Assembly (NCBI GenBank): GCA_958295465.1
Contig: OY282353.1
Coordinates: 2,347,001-2,411,000 of the forward strand
DNA length: 64,000 nt
Direction of reading: 5' to 3'
Source of the DNA: an uncultured Gammaproteobacteria bacterium
Lineage (GTDB): Bacteria; Pseudomonadota; Gammaproteobacteria; HK1
This document shows positions 19,024-27,736 of this stretch, piece after piece; position 1 is the first letter of the stretch, and each line of letters opens with the position of its first letter. A program made the translations under genes and the position numbers. The notes below the pieces were generated by a model. The model saw only the letters and a list, made by a program, of their open reading frames with translations, made no database searches and was not told the DNA's origin.

Positions 19024-20537
19024 TCAGATCTCGCCGGGAAAGTCCAGAACCGCCTCGCACCAGGCCGCAGCCTGGAACAGCGCGAGGGATTCGCGAGCCG
19101 CGCCGAGTTGCAGGCCCAGCGGCAGCCCGTCCTCGTCGAGGCAGGCCGGCACTCCGCATGTCGGCAGCCCGCTGAACGACCAGACCGAGTTGAACCGCGG
19201 GTTCCCGGTGCTCTGCTCGGCGAGCGACGGCGCGCTCGATACCGTCGCCGGGGACAAGGCGATGACCGGTCCCGCCAGCCCCGCTGGTGCCGCCTGCTCC
19301 ACCGGCGCGGCCGACGCATCGAGAGCGGCGGCTAGATCCGCCGCGAAGCGCTGCTGCTGCACCCGCGCGGCGTGGTAATCGACGGCGGAGGCCGACAGCC
19401 CCTCCTCGATGAGCCGCGTGATCCCCGGACGGTAGGTCTCAGGCCGGGCCGCGAAATCCTCGCGGTGCACTCGCGCCGCTTCGACTGCCATCACCATGCG
19501 GTGGCTCGCGGGCATGCCGGCAAAGCTGGCGGGTAGCGCGATACGCTCGATCGCCGCCCCCGCCTCCTCCAGGCGTGCGATGCACGCCTTGAACGCATCG
19601 AGGGCGGAGGCTTCGCTCTCCTCGAAGAAATACTCCTCGATGACCGCGAGGCGCGGCGGCGCCCATCCATGGCATTGAACAAAACTGTTCCCCGTCCGTT
19701 CACGGCGTTGGTCGGGGCACCCGCGATTCCGTGTAGTGGAATCGCCAAGCGACCGCACCTGCGGTCGCCATTCGCCAGCGACGATCGCCTCGCTCCGGCG
19801 CGCGAGATCCGCGGCCCGCTCCGGCCGCAGGCGCCTCTCGACGAGTGTCCACAGCAGCGCGAGATCCGCGACCGAGCGCGCCGTCGGGCCGACATGGTCG
19901 AGATGCGCGCTCACCGGCACGATGCCTTCGAGCGGCCACGCGCCCCATGCGCCCTTGAAGCTCGCGACCCCGCAGAAGCTCGCGGGGCGCGTGATCGACC
20001 CGCCGGTCTGGGTGCCGAGCGCGGCCAGGCACACCCGCTCGCGACCGCCGCCGCGCTGCCCGCGCTCGACCCGCCGGGAGAGCGTTCGAGGTTCCAGGGA
20101 TTGCGGGTGCGTGCCGGATCCTGGCACGCGAACTGGGTGGTCTCGGTCTTGCCGAGGATGATCGCACCGAGGTCGCGGAGGATCTTCACGATCGGGGCGT
20201 CGCATTCCGCACGATGGCCGGCGCGCAAGGCAGACCCGGCCCGCGTCGGCAGCCCGGCGACGTCGATGATGTCCTTGACCCCGATGGGGATTCCGAGCAG
20301 CGGCAGCCCCCGCGCCTCCTCGCGCGAAAGGGCGGCCTGCCGAGCCGCGGTGCGCTTCGCGTTCTCCGCGTCGATCTCGACCCATGCCTCGACCTCGGGC
20401 TCCGACGCCTGGATCCGCTTCAGGCATTCCTCGACCAGCTCGACCGGCCCGAGGTCGCTGGCCCGCAGCGCGCGCACCGCGCCGGTCACTCCCTGGCCAT
20501 TGTCGGTCAGTACATGCCTGCGCTTCGATCCATTCAT
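19024..20537 (-). pseudogene. Amidase-signature enzyme, frameshifted
   Basis: The ATG at 20537 is preceded by a strong GAGGAGG ribosome site. The first part contains [15 protein letters not shown] (catalytic Lys region) and the amidase signature [14 protein letters not shown]. At about 20040 a one-base shift moves the frame, and [16 protein letters not shown] continues in another frame to the stop at 19024. A second lesion lies near residue 280: roughly 117 bp of foreign sequence (about 19671-19785), with two palindromes, replaces the expected join before PPRLAVIEEYFFEE. Amidases of this family hydrolyse amides using a Ser-Ser-Lys triad; the original substrate is unknown. Two lesions make an active product unlikely. 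Confidence 0.8.
19723..19775 (+). repeat. Twin palindromes inside the amidase gene (REP-like)
   Basis: Two perfect hairpins lie side by side: an 8-bp stem GCGATTCC/GGAATCGC with a 7-nt loop at 19723-19745, and an 8-bp stem GCGACCGC/GCGGTCGC with a 4-nt loop at 19749-19768. The second, with its following CCATTCGC, recurs at 56306-56331 with one mismatch in 26. This suggests a dispersed REP-type element that entered the amidase gene. Confidence 0.7.
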
Positions 20538-20784
20538 GACCGCCTCCTCGTCGTCCAGGGCCGTATCCCGATACACCAAGCCGCTCCTACCGGCCAGCGC
20601 CCGCAAGCATACCCCGCCGAGCGCCACGCCGACTCGCGGAAGGACGCGAGGCCACGGACGATCGCGACGCCCATCGAGGAGGGTTGTATCATTCTTACCC
20701 ATGCATCGAGGCGTGCGCGGAGAACCAACCGGACATCGACACGGCCAACGAGAACATGACGGCCGGGAATTGAAGGAGTAGCGG

Positions 20785-21153
20785 ATGACCAACGTATGCG
20801 ATGTGACCGTGAGCGTCCTCGGATTCCACGAGGACGGCGAGTGGTGCGCACTGGCCCTGGAAATGGATCTGCGCGGCTACGGACAAACCTTCGAAGAGGC
20901 ACTGGACGATCTGCATGAAAGCATGACGATGCAGATCGGCTTCGCCCACTTCAAGGACCAGACAGACATGATTTTTCATCCCACCGATCCCGTGTATTTC
21001 TCGCTGTTCGCCCAAGTCCGGAACGATCGCATCATGACGCTCGCCAAGGGCGGTTCCGCGGCGCCGGGCGAGTATGCTGTCGCGGGGATGCCGATTCCCC
21101 CCGCACACGCGATCGCTGCCCAAAAGAACAATTTCTCGACGTTCGATGGCTAA
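20785..21153 (+). CDS. HicB-like antitoxin-type protein
   Basis: This 122-residue protein starts behind a strong AAGGAG site. Its N-terminal 60 residues resemble the HicB partial-RNase-H fold ([20 protein letters not shown], then [19 protein letters not shown]). The rest is family-specific, with no obvious DNA-binding helix-turn-helix. The following HicA-like gene overlaps its end by 8 bp, so the order is hicB then hicA. In such pairs HicB neutralises HicA and often represses the operon. Assignment rests on fold-like sequence and the neighbour. Confidence 0.6.
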   Translation: MTNVCDVTVSVLGFHEDGEWCALALEMDLRGYGQTFEEALDDLHESMTMQIGFAHFKDQTDMIFHPTDPVYFSLFAQVRNDRIMTLAKGGSAAPGEYAVAGMPIPPAHAIAAQKNNFSTFDG

Positions 21154-21379
21154 GACATATTCGTATCGCGAACTCGTCGGGAAACTGCGCAAGCATGACT
21201 TCAGGTTCGAGGTGTACAAGAACCGGGCGAAAGGCAGCGAACGAATGCTGTACCATCCGGACGTCGATGGCCGCCCGGAACCCTGTCCTCTGAAGTGCCA
21301 TGGCGAAGGCGACGATATTCGGAAAGGCCACCTCGCGGCCATCCGCAGACGATTCCGGCTGCCGGCCGACTTCTTCTGA
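21146..21379 (+). CDS. HicA-like (YcfA-type) small protein
   Basis: This 77-residue protein from the ATG at 21146 has the double-stranded-RNA-binding-like pattern of HicA toxins: YRELVGKLRKHDFRFEVYKN, then KGSERMLYHPD and CHGEGDDIRKGHLAAIRRRF. HicA proteins are ribosome-independent mRNA nucleases with a catalytic His in a GSHH-type motif. Here the corresponding position reads GSER, so either the protein is inactive or it belongs to a divergent branch. It overlaps the HicB-like gene by 8 bp, indicating co-translation. Confidence 0.65.
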   Translation: MAKTYSYRELVGKLRKHDFRFEVYKNRAKGSERMLYHPDVDGRPEPCPLKCHGEGDDIRKGHLAAIRRRFRLPADFF

Positions 21380-21412
21380 CTTCTGACCGTATCGTCTCCG
21401 TCATGCGAAGCC

Positions 21413-21877
21413 ATGCCACACCCTCGATCGAGCCTGGGGCAACAGCCTGCCCTTCCGGATCGCTTGCGTATCCGACCCTTTGTTGACGACGACCGCGCCG
21501 GCGTGATCGCGCTGTGGGAGCGGGTGTTCCCCGACGATCCCCCGCACAACGCACCGCCGCGGATGCTCGACGCCAAGCTCGCGGCGAACGACGGCCTCCT
21601 GTTCGTGGCGGCAGACACGGATACCCTCCTTGGCACCGCGATGGCGGGGTACGACGGCCACCGAGGTTGGCTCTACGCGGTCGCCGTCTCGCCCGGGCAC
21701 CGCCGGTGCGGCATCGGCACCGCTCTCGTCCGCCACGCCCTCGACGCGCTGCGATCGATGGGCTGCGTCAAGGTCAATCTTCAAGTGCGGGCCACCAACA
21801 CGGCCGTCGTCGGGTTCTACGAATCGCTCGGCTTCGAGGTCGAGGAACGCGTGAGCATGGGGATGCGTATCGGCTGA
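21413..21877 (+). CDS. GNAT family N-acetyltransferase
   Basis: This is a 154-residue acetyltransferase of the GNAT fold. The acetyl-CoA binding motif is visible as VSPGHRRCGIGTALVRHALD near residue 93, followed by the C-terminal NTAVVGFYESLGFEVEERVSMG. It is close in pattern to YpeA-type enzymes; the substrate amine or peptide is unknown. The N-terminus (about 20 residues before LRIRPF) may be over-extended. The gene stands alone between the HicA-like gene and the cox-type large subunit. Confidence 0.85.
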   Translation: MPHPRSSLGQQPALPDRLRIRPFVDDDRAGVIALWERVFPDDPPHNAPPRMLDAKLAANDGLLFVAADTDTLLGTAMAGYDGHRGWLYAVAVSPGHRRCGIGTALVRHALDALRSMGCVKVNLQVRATNTAVVGFYESLGFEVEERVSMGMRIG

Positions 21878-21970
21878 TCCTCGCGGCCCCGTGGCTTTCG
21901 GCGCGACCGGTAGCCTCGGCTACGGCGGGCACGGCAGAATACCGGCGTGCCGAAGGACAGGAGAGCACAC

Positions 21971-24517
21971 ATGTCCACGGGGATCGGGGCTCGTGTCCCC
22001 CGCAAGGAGGACGCCCGGCATCTGGCCGGCAAGGCCCGGTTCGTGGGCGACCTCTCCTTCCCCCGGCTGTGGGAGGTCGCGTTCGTGCGCAGCCCGCTGG
22101 CGCACGCCCGCATCCGGTCGATCACCGTCCCCGAGCGCCACGCGGGCCGCGTGTTCACCGCGCGGGACATGGAAGGGGTGCGACCCATCCGGGCCGAATC
22201 GAGCCTCCCCACCTACAAGCCCTCCGACTACCCGCCGCTCGCCCGCGGCAAGGTGCGCTTCGCCGGGGAGTGCGTGGCCCTGTGCATCGCCCCCACCCGG
22301 GCCGAGGCCGAGGACATCGCCGAGGAAGTAATCCTCGATCTGGAAGCGCTGCCCGCGGTGATCGACAGCCTTGCCGCCCGCCGGCCCGGCGCTCCCCGCG
22401 TGCATGACGAGTGGGACGACAACCTCTTCCTCACCACCTTCGTGGACGGCGACGTCGAGTCGGTGAAGGAGCGCGCCGCGGTCGTCGTCGAGCGCGAGTA
22501 CCGCACCGCCCGCCAGTGCATGGCGCCGATGGAGGGCAAGGCCGTGCTCGCCCGGCACGACGAGCGCAAGGGACAGCTCGTCGTCTACACCTCCACCCAG
22601 GTGCCGCATCTCATCCGCACCGGGCTCTCGCAGTTCCTGGGGCTCGACCAGGCGGACGTGCGGGTGATCGCGCCCGACGTGGGCGGTGGCTTCGGCTACA
22701 AGTGCGTGCTGCAACCGGAGGAAATCTCGGTGTCGTGGGCGGCGATGCGCACCGGCCGGCCGTTGCGCTGGGTCGAGGATCGGCGTGAGCACCTGACCGC
22801 GGGCGCCAACACCCGCCAGCACCATTACCGGCTCACCGCCTGCGCCGACGGACGCGGGCGGCTGCTGGCGGTGGACGCGGAGATCACGGTGGACGTGGGC
22901 GCGTACTCGGTGTGGCCGTTCACCGCCTGCCTCGAAGCCGCGCAGGCCGGCGGCAACCTGCCGGGGCCCTACGCCCTCGACGTCTACCGCTGCAAGACGT
23001 TCTCGGTCGCGACCAACAAACCCGGCTTCACGCCGTATCGCGGCGTCGCGCGTCCCGGGGTGTGCTTCGCGATGGAGCTCACCATCGACGCGGTCGCGCG
23101 GGCGGTCGGGCGCGAGCCGGCGGACGTGCGGGCGGAGAACCTGGTGCCGGCGGGCGCGATGCCCTACACCAACGTCACCGGGAAGCACTACGACAGCGGC
23201 GACTACCCGGCCAGTGTGGCCGGGGCGCGGCGCATGATCGATCTCGACGCCGTGCGCGCGCGGCAGGGGCGATCCCTGCCGCCTCCCGGGGGGGCGGATC
23301 GGCTCGATGCCGCGCCTGCGTGCCGGAGTCGGTCCCGACCGCTTCCCGACCCGGCGGCTCGACTCGATACCGCGCACGCACGCCAGGACCATGCCGAACG
23401 GCCCGCACGGGATTCGAGGCGGGTCGACGCCATGAGCGCCCGCCAGGGCTCGCCCGGGCCGGACGGCCGGCTCATCGGGGTCGGCTTCTCGACCTTCACC
23501 GAGCAGACCGCCCACGGCACCAGGGTCTTCGGCGCCTGGGGCCTGCCGCTGGTGCCCGGCTACGAGCAGGCGACGGTGAAGCTCGCGCCCAGCGGCATGG
23601 TGGAGGTGCGCTCGGGCAACCACTCCTTCGGCCAGGGGCTGGAGACGACGCTCGCCCAGATCGCGAGCGAGCAGCTCGGCATCGGCGTCGACCGCATCCG
23701 GGTGACGATGGGCGATACCGGCGAGACCCCCTACTCCACCGGCGCCTACGCCTCCAGGGGCATGGTGATGGCCGGCGGCGCGGTGTCGAAGGCGGCGGAA
23801 TCGCTGGCCGGGCGCATCAGGAAACACGCGGCGCACCTGCTCCAGACCGGCGCCGACCGGGTATCCCTCGCCGGCGGGCAGGCGAACGCCGCCGGTGGGG
23901 CGAGCGTCTCCTTCGAGGACGTGGCCCGCGCCTGGTACCTGCGCCCCGACCAGCTTCCCGACGACGTCGACACCCAAGGGCTCGAAGTCACCGAGGGCTA
24001 CAAGCCCGAGGTGGACACCGGCGTCTTCACCTACGCGACGCACGCGGCGGTGGTCGCGGTGGACCCGGCCATCGGCTCGGTGGAGATCCTCGACTACGTG
24101 CTGTTCGAGGACTGCGGGCGGCGGGTCAACCCGATGATCCTCGAAGGTCAGTCGTACGGCGGCGCCGCGCAGGGCATCGGCACCGCGCTGTTCGAGGAAA
24201 GCCTCTACGACGAGAACGGCCAGCCGCTGACCTCGACCTTCGCGGACTACGTGGTGCCGGGGCCGGCGGAGCTGCCGGCGATGCGGATCGAGCACACGGA
24301 GTCGCTCTCGCCCTATACCCGCCACGGCATCAAGGGGATCGGGGAAGGCGCGGCCATCGCCCCCGCCGGCGCGGTGGTCAACGCGATCAACGATGCGCTG
24401 AGCCCCCTGAACGTGGAGATCAACGAGATCCCGGCCACCCCTCGGCGGATTCTGGCCGCGATCCTCGCGGCGAAGGCATCGGGACCGAACGAGGATGGCC
24501 GGAGGCGGTCGCCGTGA
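21971..24517 (+). CDS. Molybdenum hydroxylase large subunit (CoxL/xanthine dehydrogenase family)
   Basis: This 848-residue molybdopterin-binding subunit starts at the ATG behind GGAG at 21971 (MSTGIGARVPRKEDARHLAG). It has the family blocks GGGFGYK (DVGGGFGYKCVLQPEEIS), TPYRGVARPGVCFAMEL, and the C-terminal GIKGIGEGAA. The active-site loop reads PYRGVAR, closer to form II or general hydroxylases (AYRGAGR) than to true CO dehydrogenase (AYXCSFR), so CO is not a safe substrate. Between residues about 425 and 490 lies an unusual insert of four degenerate 20-residue repeats. The stop overlaps the FAD subunit in GTGA. The C-terminal third is duplicated at 1-981. Confidence 0.88.
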   Translation: MSTGIGARVPRKEDARHLAGKARFVGDLSFPRLWEVAFVRSPLAHARIRSITVPERHAGRVFTARDMEGVRPIRAESSLPTYKPSDYPPLARGKVRFAGECVALCIAPTRAEAEDIAEEVILDLEALPAVIDSLAARRPGAPRVHDEWDDNLFLTTFVDGDVESVKERAAVVVEREYRTARQCMAPMEGKAVLARHDERKGQLVVYTSTQVPHLIRTGLSQFLGLDQADVRVIAPDVGGGFGYKCVLQPEEISVSWAAMRTGRPLRWVEDRREHLTAGANTRQHHYRLTACADGRGRLLAVDAEITVDVGAYSVWPFTACLEAAQAGGNLPGPYALDVYRCKTFSVATNKPGFTPYRGVARPGVCFAMELTIDAVARAVGREPADVRAENLVPAGAMPYTNVTGKHYDSGDYPASVAGARRMIDLDAVRARQGRSLPPPGGADRLDAAPACRSRSRPLPDPAARLDTAHARQDHAERPARDSRRVDAMSARQGSPGPDGRLIGVGFSTFTEQTAHGTRVFGAWGLPLVPGYEQATVKLAPSGMVEVRSGNHSFGQGLETTLAQIASEQLGIGVDRIRVTMGDTGETPYSTGAYASRGMVMAGGAVSKAAESLAGRIRKHAAHLLQTGADRVSLAGGQANAAGGASVSFEDVARAWYLRPDQLPDDVDTQGLEVTEGYKPEVDTGVFTYATHAAVVAVDPAIGSVEILDYVLFEDCGRRVNPMILEGQSYGGAAQGIGTALFEESLYDENGQPLTSTFADYVVPGPAELPAMRIEHTESLSPYTRHGIKGIGEGAAIAPAGAVVNAINDALSPLNVEINEIPATPRRILAAILAAKASGPNEDGRRRSP
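23243..23470 (+). repeat. In-frame 60-bp repeats inside the large-subunit gene
   Basis: Four consecutive units begin at 23243, 23303, 23363 and 23423, exactly 60 bp apart. Each starts with a Leu/Val-Asp-Ala/Thr motif: LDAVRARQGR, LDAAPACRSR, LDTAHARQDH, VDAMSARQGS. The period is exact and the protein motif degenerate, suggesting an old expansion that kept the frame. It falls where homologues have one short helix with RARQ, so the last or first unit is probably the ancestral segment. Confidence 0.75.
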
Positions 24518-25416
24518 AGCCCGTCGATTTCACGTACCACCGGGCCACCGGCCTCGACGACGCCCTGGAGCATCTGAACGCGGCAGGTGAGGGCGCGAAG
24601 CTCCTCGGCGGCGGGCAGTCGCTGGGGCCGATGCTGAACCTGCGCCTGGCCCGCCCCCGCGTGCTCGTCGACGTCTCGTCGGTGGCGGCGTTGCGAACGG
24701 TCGAGCCGGCACGCGAGCGCGTAACCGTCGGCGCCGCGGTCACCCACGCCGAGATCGAAGACCGGCCCGTCTCGGACGTTATCGAACGCGCGATGCGCGA
24801 GGTCGCGGCCGGCATCGCCTGCCGCGCGGTGCGCAACCGGGGCACCATCGGCGGCAGCGTCGCCCATGCCGACCCCTCGGCGGACTGGCCGATCTTCCTG
24901 GTGTGCGCGGGCGCGCGGGCGCACGTTCGCGGCGCCGCGGGAGCCCGCGACGTACCGATGCCGGGCTTCATCCGCGCGGCTTATACGACCGACCTTGCTC
25001 CGGGGGAGATCGTCACCCACGTCGAGATCCCGCGCGCCGGCGGGCGGGCGCGCTTCGGCTTCTGCAAGCTCTGTCGCAAGGCCGGGGAGTTCGCAGAGGC
25101 GGTGGGCGCGGTGCTGATCGACCCCGAACGGCGCTGTTGCCGCGTCGTCACCGGCGCCGTCGGCCCGAAGCCGGTGGTGCTGGCGGACACGACGCGAACG
25201 CTAGCGGCCACCGCAATGCCACCCGAGCCCGACGCGATCCGCGCCGAAATCGCCGCCGTCGCGAACGAACACGACCCGGTGAAGCTGCACATGGCGGCGG
25301 TCGCGGTGCGCCGCGCCATCGATCGCGCGCTGGCGGCGTATGCGCCTTCCCATGACGGGGACCGGTCGGGATCGGGTGCTCGCACCGGGCTGACCTTTCA
25401 ATCAGCCGACATATGA
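24514..25416 (+). CDS. Molybdenum hydroxylase FAD-binding medium subunit, copy 2
   Basis: This 300-residue protein is nearly identical to 978-1880, with the same GTG start overlapping the large-subunit stop and the same FAD-binding motifs (LLGGGQSLGPM; TIGGSVAHADPSAD). Differences cluster around residues 130-150, where this copy reads ARAHVRGAAGARDVPMPGF. The 3' end again runs into the 23-bp repeats and has a foreign C-terminal tail. Being next to the only complete large subunit, this is the most likely functional FAD subunit. Confidence 0.88.
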   Translation: MKPVDFTYHRATGLDDALEHLNAAGEGAKLLGGGQSLGPMLNLRLARPRVLVDVSSVAALRTVEPARERVTVGAAVTHAEIEDRPVSDVIERAMREVAAGIACRAVRNRGTIGGSVAHADPSADWPIFLVCAGARAHVRGAAGARDVPMPGFIRAAYTTDLAPGEIVTHVEIPRAGGRARFGFCKLCRKAGEFAEAVGAVLIDPERRCCRVVTGAVGPKPVVLADTTRTLAATAMPPEPDAIRAEIAAVANEHDPVKLHMAAVAVRRAIDRALAAYAPSHDGDRSGSGARTGLTFQSADI

Positions 25417-25481
25417 CCTTTCAATCAGCCGATACGTGACCTTTCAATCAGCCGATGCCTGAGGTTACGATCAGACGATGG
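25391..25481 (+). repeat. Tandem 23-bp repeats, second array
   Basis: Units are at 25391-25413, 25414-25436 and 25437-25459, with a degenerate fourth from 25460 ending at the ATG of the truncated ATPase. The array appears identical to the one at 1855-1945, as expected from the long duplication. Confidence 0.9.
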
Positions 25482-25763
25482 CCGAGGCCGATCTCTATCC
25501 CCGTCACGCGGCGCCGCACCTCGTCGAGGCGTTGCAGGACTCGCCCGTGGTGCTCATCCACGGCCCGCGTCAATGCGGCAAGACCACGCTGGCGCGCATG
25601 ACAGGGGAGCCAAGAGGGTACGTCTACATCAGCTTCGACGACGACGTGGTGCGGGAAGCGGCGGCAACCGATCCCGCCGGCTTCGTTGCCGACCTGCCCG
25701 AGCACGTCATCCTGGACGAGGTGCAGCGGGCGCCGGCGATCTTTGCGGCGCTGAAGATGGCCG
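25478..25763 (+). pseudogene. Truncated AAA/DUF4143 ATPase gene
   Basis: The first 95 codons match the complete ATPase at 1942-3246, including Walker A (GPRQCGKTTLAR) and Walker B (ILDEVQRAP). After gatggccg the sequence becomes the start region of a third FAD-subunit copy, and the frame continues with foreign residues to a stop at 25852. The helicase-like and DUF4143 parts are missing, so no working ATPase is expected. Confidence 0.9.
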
Positions 25764-25775
25764 GAGACGGTCGCC

Positions 25776-26602
25776 GTGAAGCCCGTCGATTTCGCGCACC
25801 ACCGGGCCACCGGCCTCGACGACGCCCTGGAGCATCTGAACGCGGCAGGTGAGGGCGCGAAGCTCCTCGGCGGCGGGCAGTCGCTGGGGCCGATGCTGAA
25901 CCTGCGCCTGGTCCGCCCCCACGTGCTCGTCGACGTCTCGTCGGTGGCGGCGTTGCGAACGGTCGAGCCGGCACGCGAGCGCATGACCGTCGGCGCGACG
26001 GTCACCCATGCCGAGATCGAAGACCGGCCCGTCTCGGACGTTATCGAACGCGCGATGCGCGAGGTCGCCGCCGGCATCGCCTGTCGCGCGGTGCGCAACC
26101 GGGGCACCATCGGCGGCAGCGTCGCCCATGCCGACCCCTCGGCGGACTGGCCGAGCTTCCTGCTGTGCGCGGGCGCGCGGGTGCACATCCGCGGCGCCGC
26201 GGGAACCCGCGCCCTGCCGGTGACGGACTTCATCCGCGCGGCTTATACGACCGACCTTGCTCCGGGGGAGATCGTCACCCACGTCGAGATCCCGCGCGCC
26301 GGCGGGCGCGCTTCGGCTTCTGCAAGCTCTGCCGCAAGGCCGGGGAGTTCGCAGAGGCGGTGGGCGCGGTGCTGATCGACCCCGAGCGGCGCTGTTGCCG
26401 CGTCGTCACCGGCGCCGTCGGCCCGAAGCCGGTGGTGCTGGCGGACACGACGCGATCGCTCGCCGCCAACGCAATGCCGCCCGAGCTTGGCGCGATCCGC
26501 GCCGAAATCGCCGCCGTCGCGAACGAACACGACCCGGTGAAGCTGCACATGGCGGCGGTCACGGTGGGCCGCGCCATCGGCCGCGCGCTGGCGGCGCAAT
26601 GA
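25776..26602 (+). pseudogene. FAD-binding subunit copy 3, frameshifted
   Basis: The reading frame starts at GTG 25776 and follows the FAD-subunit sequence (LLGGGQSLGPM, TIGGSVAHAD). Near 26301-26310 copies 1 and 2 have four more bases in a GGGC-type tandem stretch; the loss shifts the frame and the first frame ends at 26375. The second half continues in another frame from about 26165 to the stop at 26602, ending ALAAQ, which is probably the native C-terminus of the family. The upstream join to the truncated ATPase shares the 8-bp sequence gatggccg. The substitutions differ from both other copies, so it is not a recent exact duplicate. Confidence 0.85.
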
Positions 26603-26728
26603 GGAGCGGACGATGGCCCGATGAAGTCATTCTCCGGGGCGGCCCCGCCAAACCCCGGCGTGCTTGACCGGTTTGCCGCCGGCAGCGTCTAATTCTCCTC
26701 GCGCACATCCCGAAAACGGGCCGAAATC

Positions 26729-27736
26729 ATGCAAAATCGCTATGCGGGAGACATTGGAGACTATGTGAAGTATGGGCTGCTTCGCGCATTGGCCGAAGGC
26801 CGACGGCTCGGTGTCGCCTGGTACTTGTTCCCCGATGAGAGCAACACCGGTGATGGGCGTCATATCGAATACTTGAAGAGCCCCGACTGCTGGAGAAGCC
26901 GTGACCCGGAGCTGTTCGACACCCTCAAGCGGATCGTGGAAGTCAGACGTAGTGTCGATGCCGTCGAAGCATCCGGAATTTTGATAGAGGCAAAGTTCTC
27001 GAATGAGATCCTGTCTGCACGAGATTCGATGCCTGGTAAATACAAACAACGATACGCTTGGCGTTCGCTCTGGTTTGAAAGAGTACAAGATGCACTACGG
27101 GACTGTGACGTGGTGTTCGCCGATCCCGACAACGGGCTTTGCAAGGACGATGAATTCCGGCCAGGCACGATGAAATGTTGGAAAAGACTCCCCCTGCACG
27201 AAGCAAAAACCCTGGCCGAGGGCCGGACTGCGATCATCTACCACCACAATACACGCCGCAAGGGTGGACAATTGAAGGAAATCGAATCCTGGATGGAGCG
27301 GCTTGGCTCGGATACGCTTGCACTGTACTGGCACGGAGCCGGAGCTCGGAGCAACCGGACGTTCTTTATCGTCAACCCTGCACTTGATATGAAAGAACGC
27401 CTGATGCAATTTGTCCGCAAATGGGGACCGCACGCCGAGTTGATTCAAAATATGGACACGAGTTGCGATCCGGGAATCGAGGATTCGAGCGAGAAGCAAC
27501 CCCCGTTCACAACGGAAGAAATGACGTTGTCGCAAATGAAGTCCGGATTCCGTTCCGAATGGGTTCTCACAGGAGATCCCGATACGGACCGAGCCCTCAA
27601 CGTCCGGGGCGGAAAGGTGCTTCACCACAGCAAGGATCGCCATGAGGTGTACCGAAAAGCGATTTCGCTCCGCCCCACGCGATCTGCCGTCATGTATACG
27701 GGCCGGATTCCCGAAGATACGGCGATCATCTTGTGA
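26729..27736 (+). CDS. Conserved protein of unknown function, two-part
   Basis: This is a 335-residue cytosolic protein. The N-terminal 260 residues belong to a conserved family I recognise only by pattern: QNRYAGDIGDYVKYGLLRAL, WYLFPDE, NTGDGRHIEYL, CDVVFADPDNGL and YHHNTRRKGGQ. The DPDNGL motif is reminiscent of methyltransferase-like proteins, but no SAM motif is clear. The last 70 residues (SEWVLTGDPDTDRALNVRGG, then VLHHSKDRHEVYRKA and IPEDTAIIL) resemble a separate small-protein family, so the gene may be a fusion; an internal ATG at 27521 could also start that part alone. Base composition is less GC-rich than the neighbours, and it splits the cox operon, suggesting transfer. Confidence 0.65.
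   Translation: MQNRYAGDIGDYVKYGLLRALAEGRRLGVAWYLFPDESNTGDGRHIEYLKSPDCWRSRDPELFDTLKRIVEVRRSVDAVEASGILIEAKFSNEILSARDSMPGKYKQRYAWRSLWFERVQDALRDCDVVFADPDNGLCKDDEFRPGTMKCWKRLPLHEAKTLAEGRTAIIYHHNTRRKGGQLKEIESWMERLGSDTLALYWHGAGARSNRTFFIVNPALDMKERLMQFVRKWGPHAELIQNMDTSCDPGIEDSSEKQPPFTTEEMTLSQMKSGFRSEWVLTGDPDTDRALNVRGGKVLHHSKDRHEVYRKAISLRPTRSAVMYTGRIPEDTAIIL

Larger units (their letters stand above)
23537..25763 (+). repeat. Long direct repeat, right copy
   Basis: This matches 1-2227 with scattered substitutions. It ends abruptly in the ATPase gene at the bases gatggccg, where the sequence continues into a third FAD-subunit copy instead of the rest of the ATPase. Confidence 0.95.

Noticed and set aside
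20701..20773. Short plus-strand peptide-like stretch ([19 protein letters not shown]) before the HicB-like gene
   Set aside because: It looks protein-like but has no start with a ribosome site and no upstream continuation I could support.
21920..24325. 801-codon minus-strand open frame opposite the molybdenum hydroxylase gene
   Set aside because: His/Arg/Gly-rich translation without motifs; antisense shadow caused by high GC at third positions.
21971..24517. True form I CO dehydrogenase (coxL)
   Set aside because: The active-site loop reads PYRGVAR rather than the AYXCSFR motif of form I, so the CO substrate is not supported.
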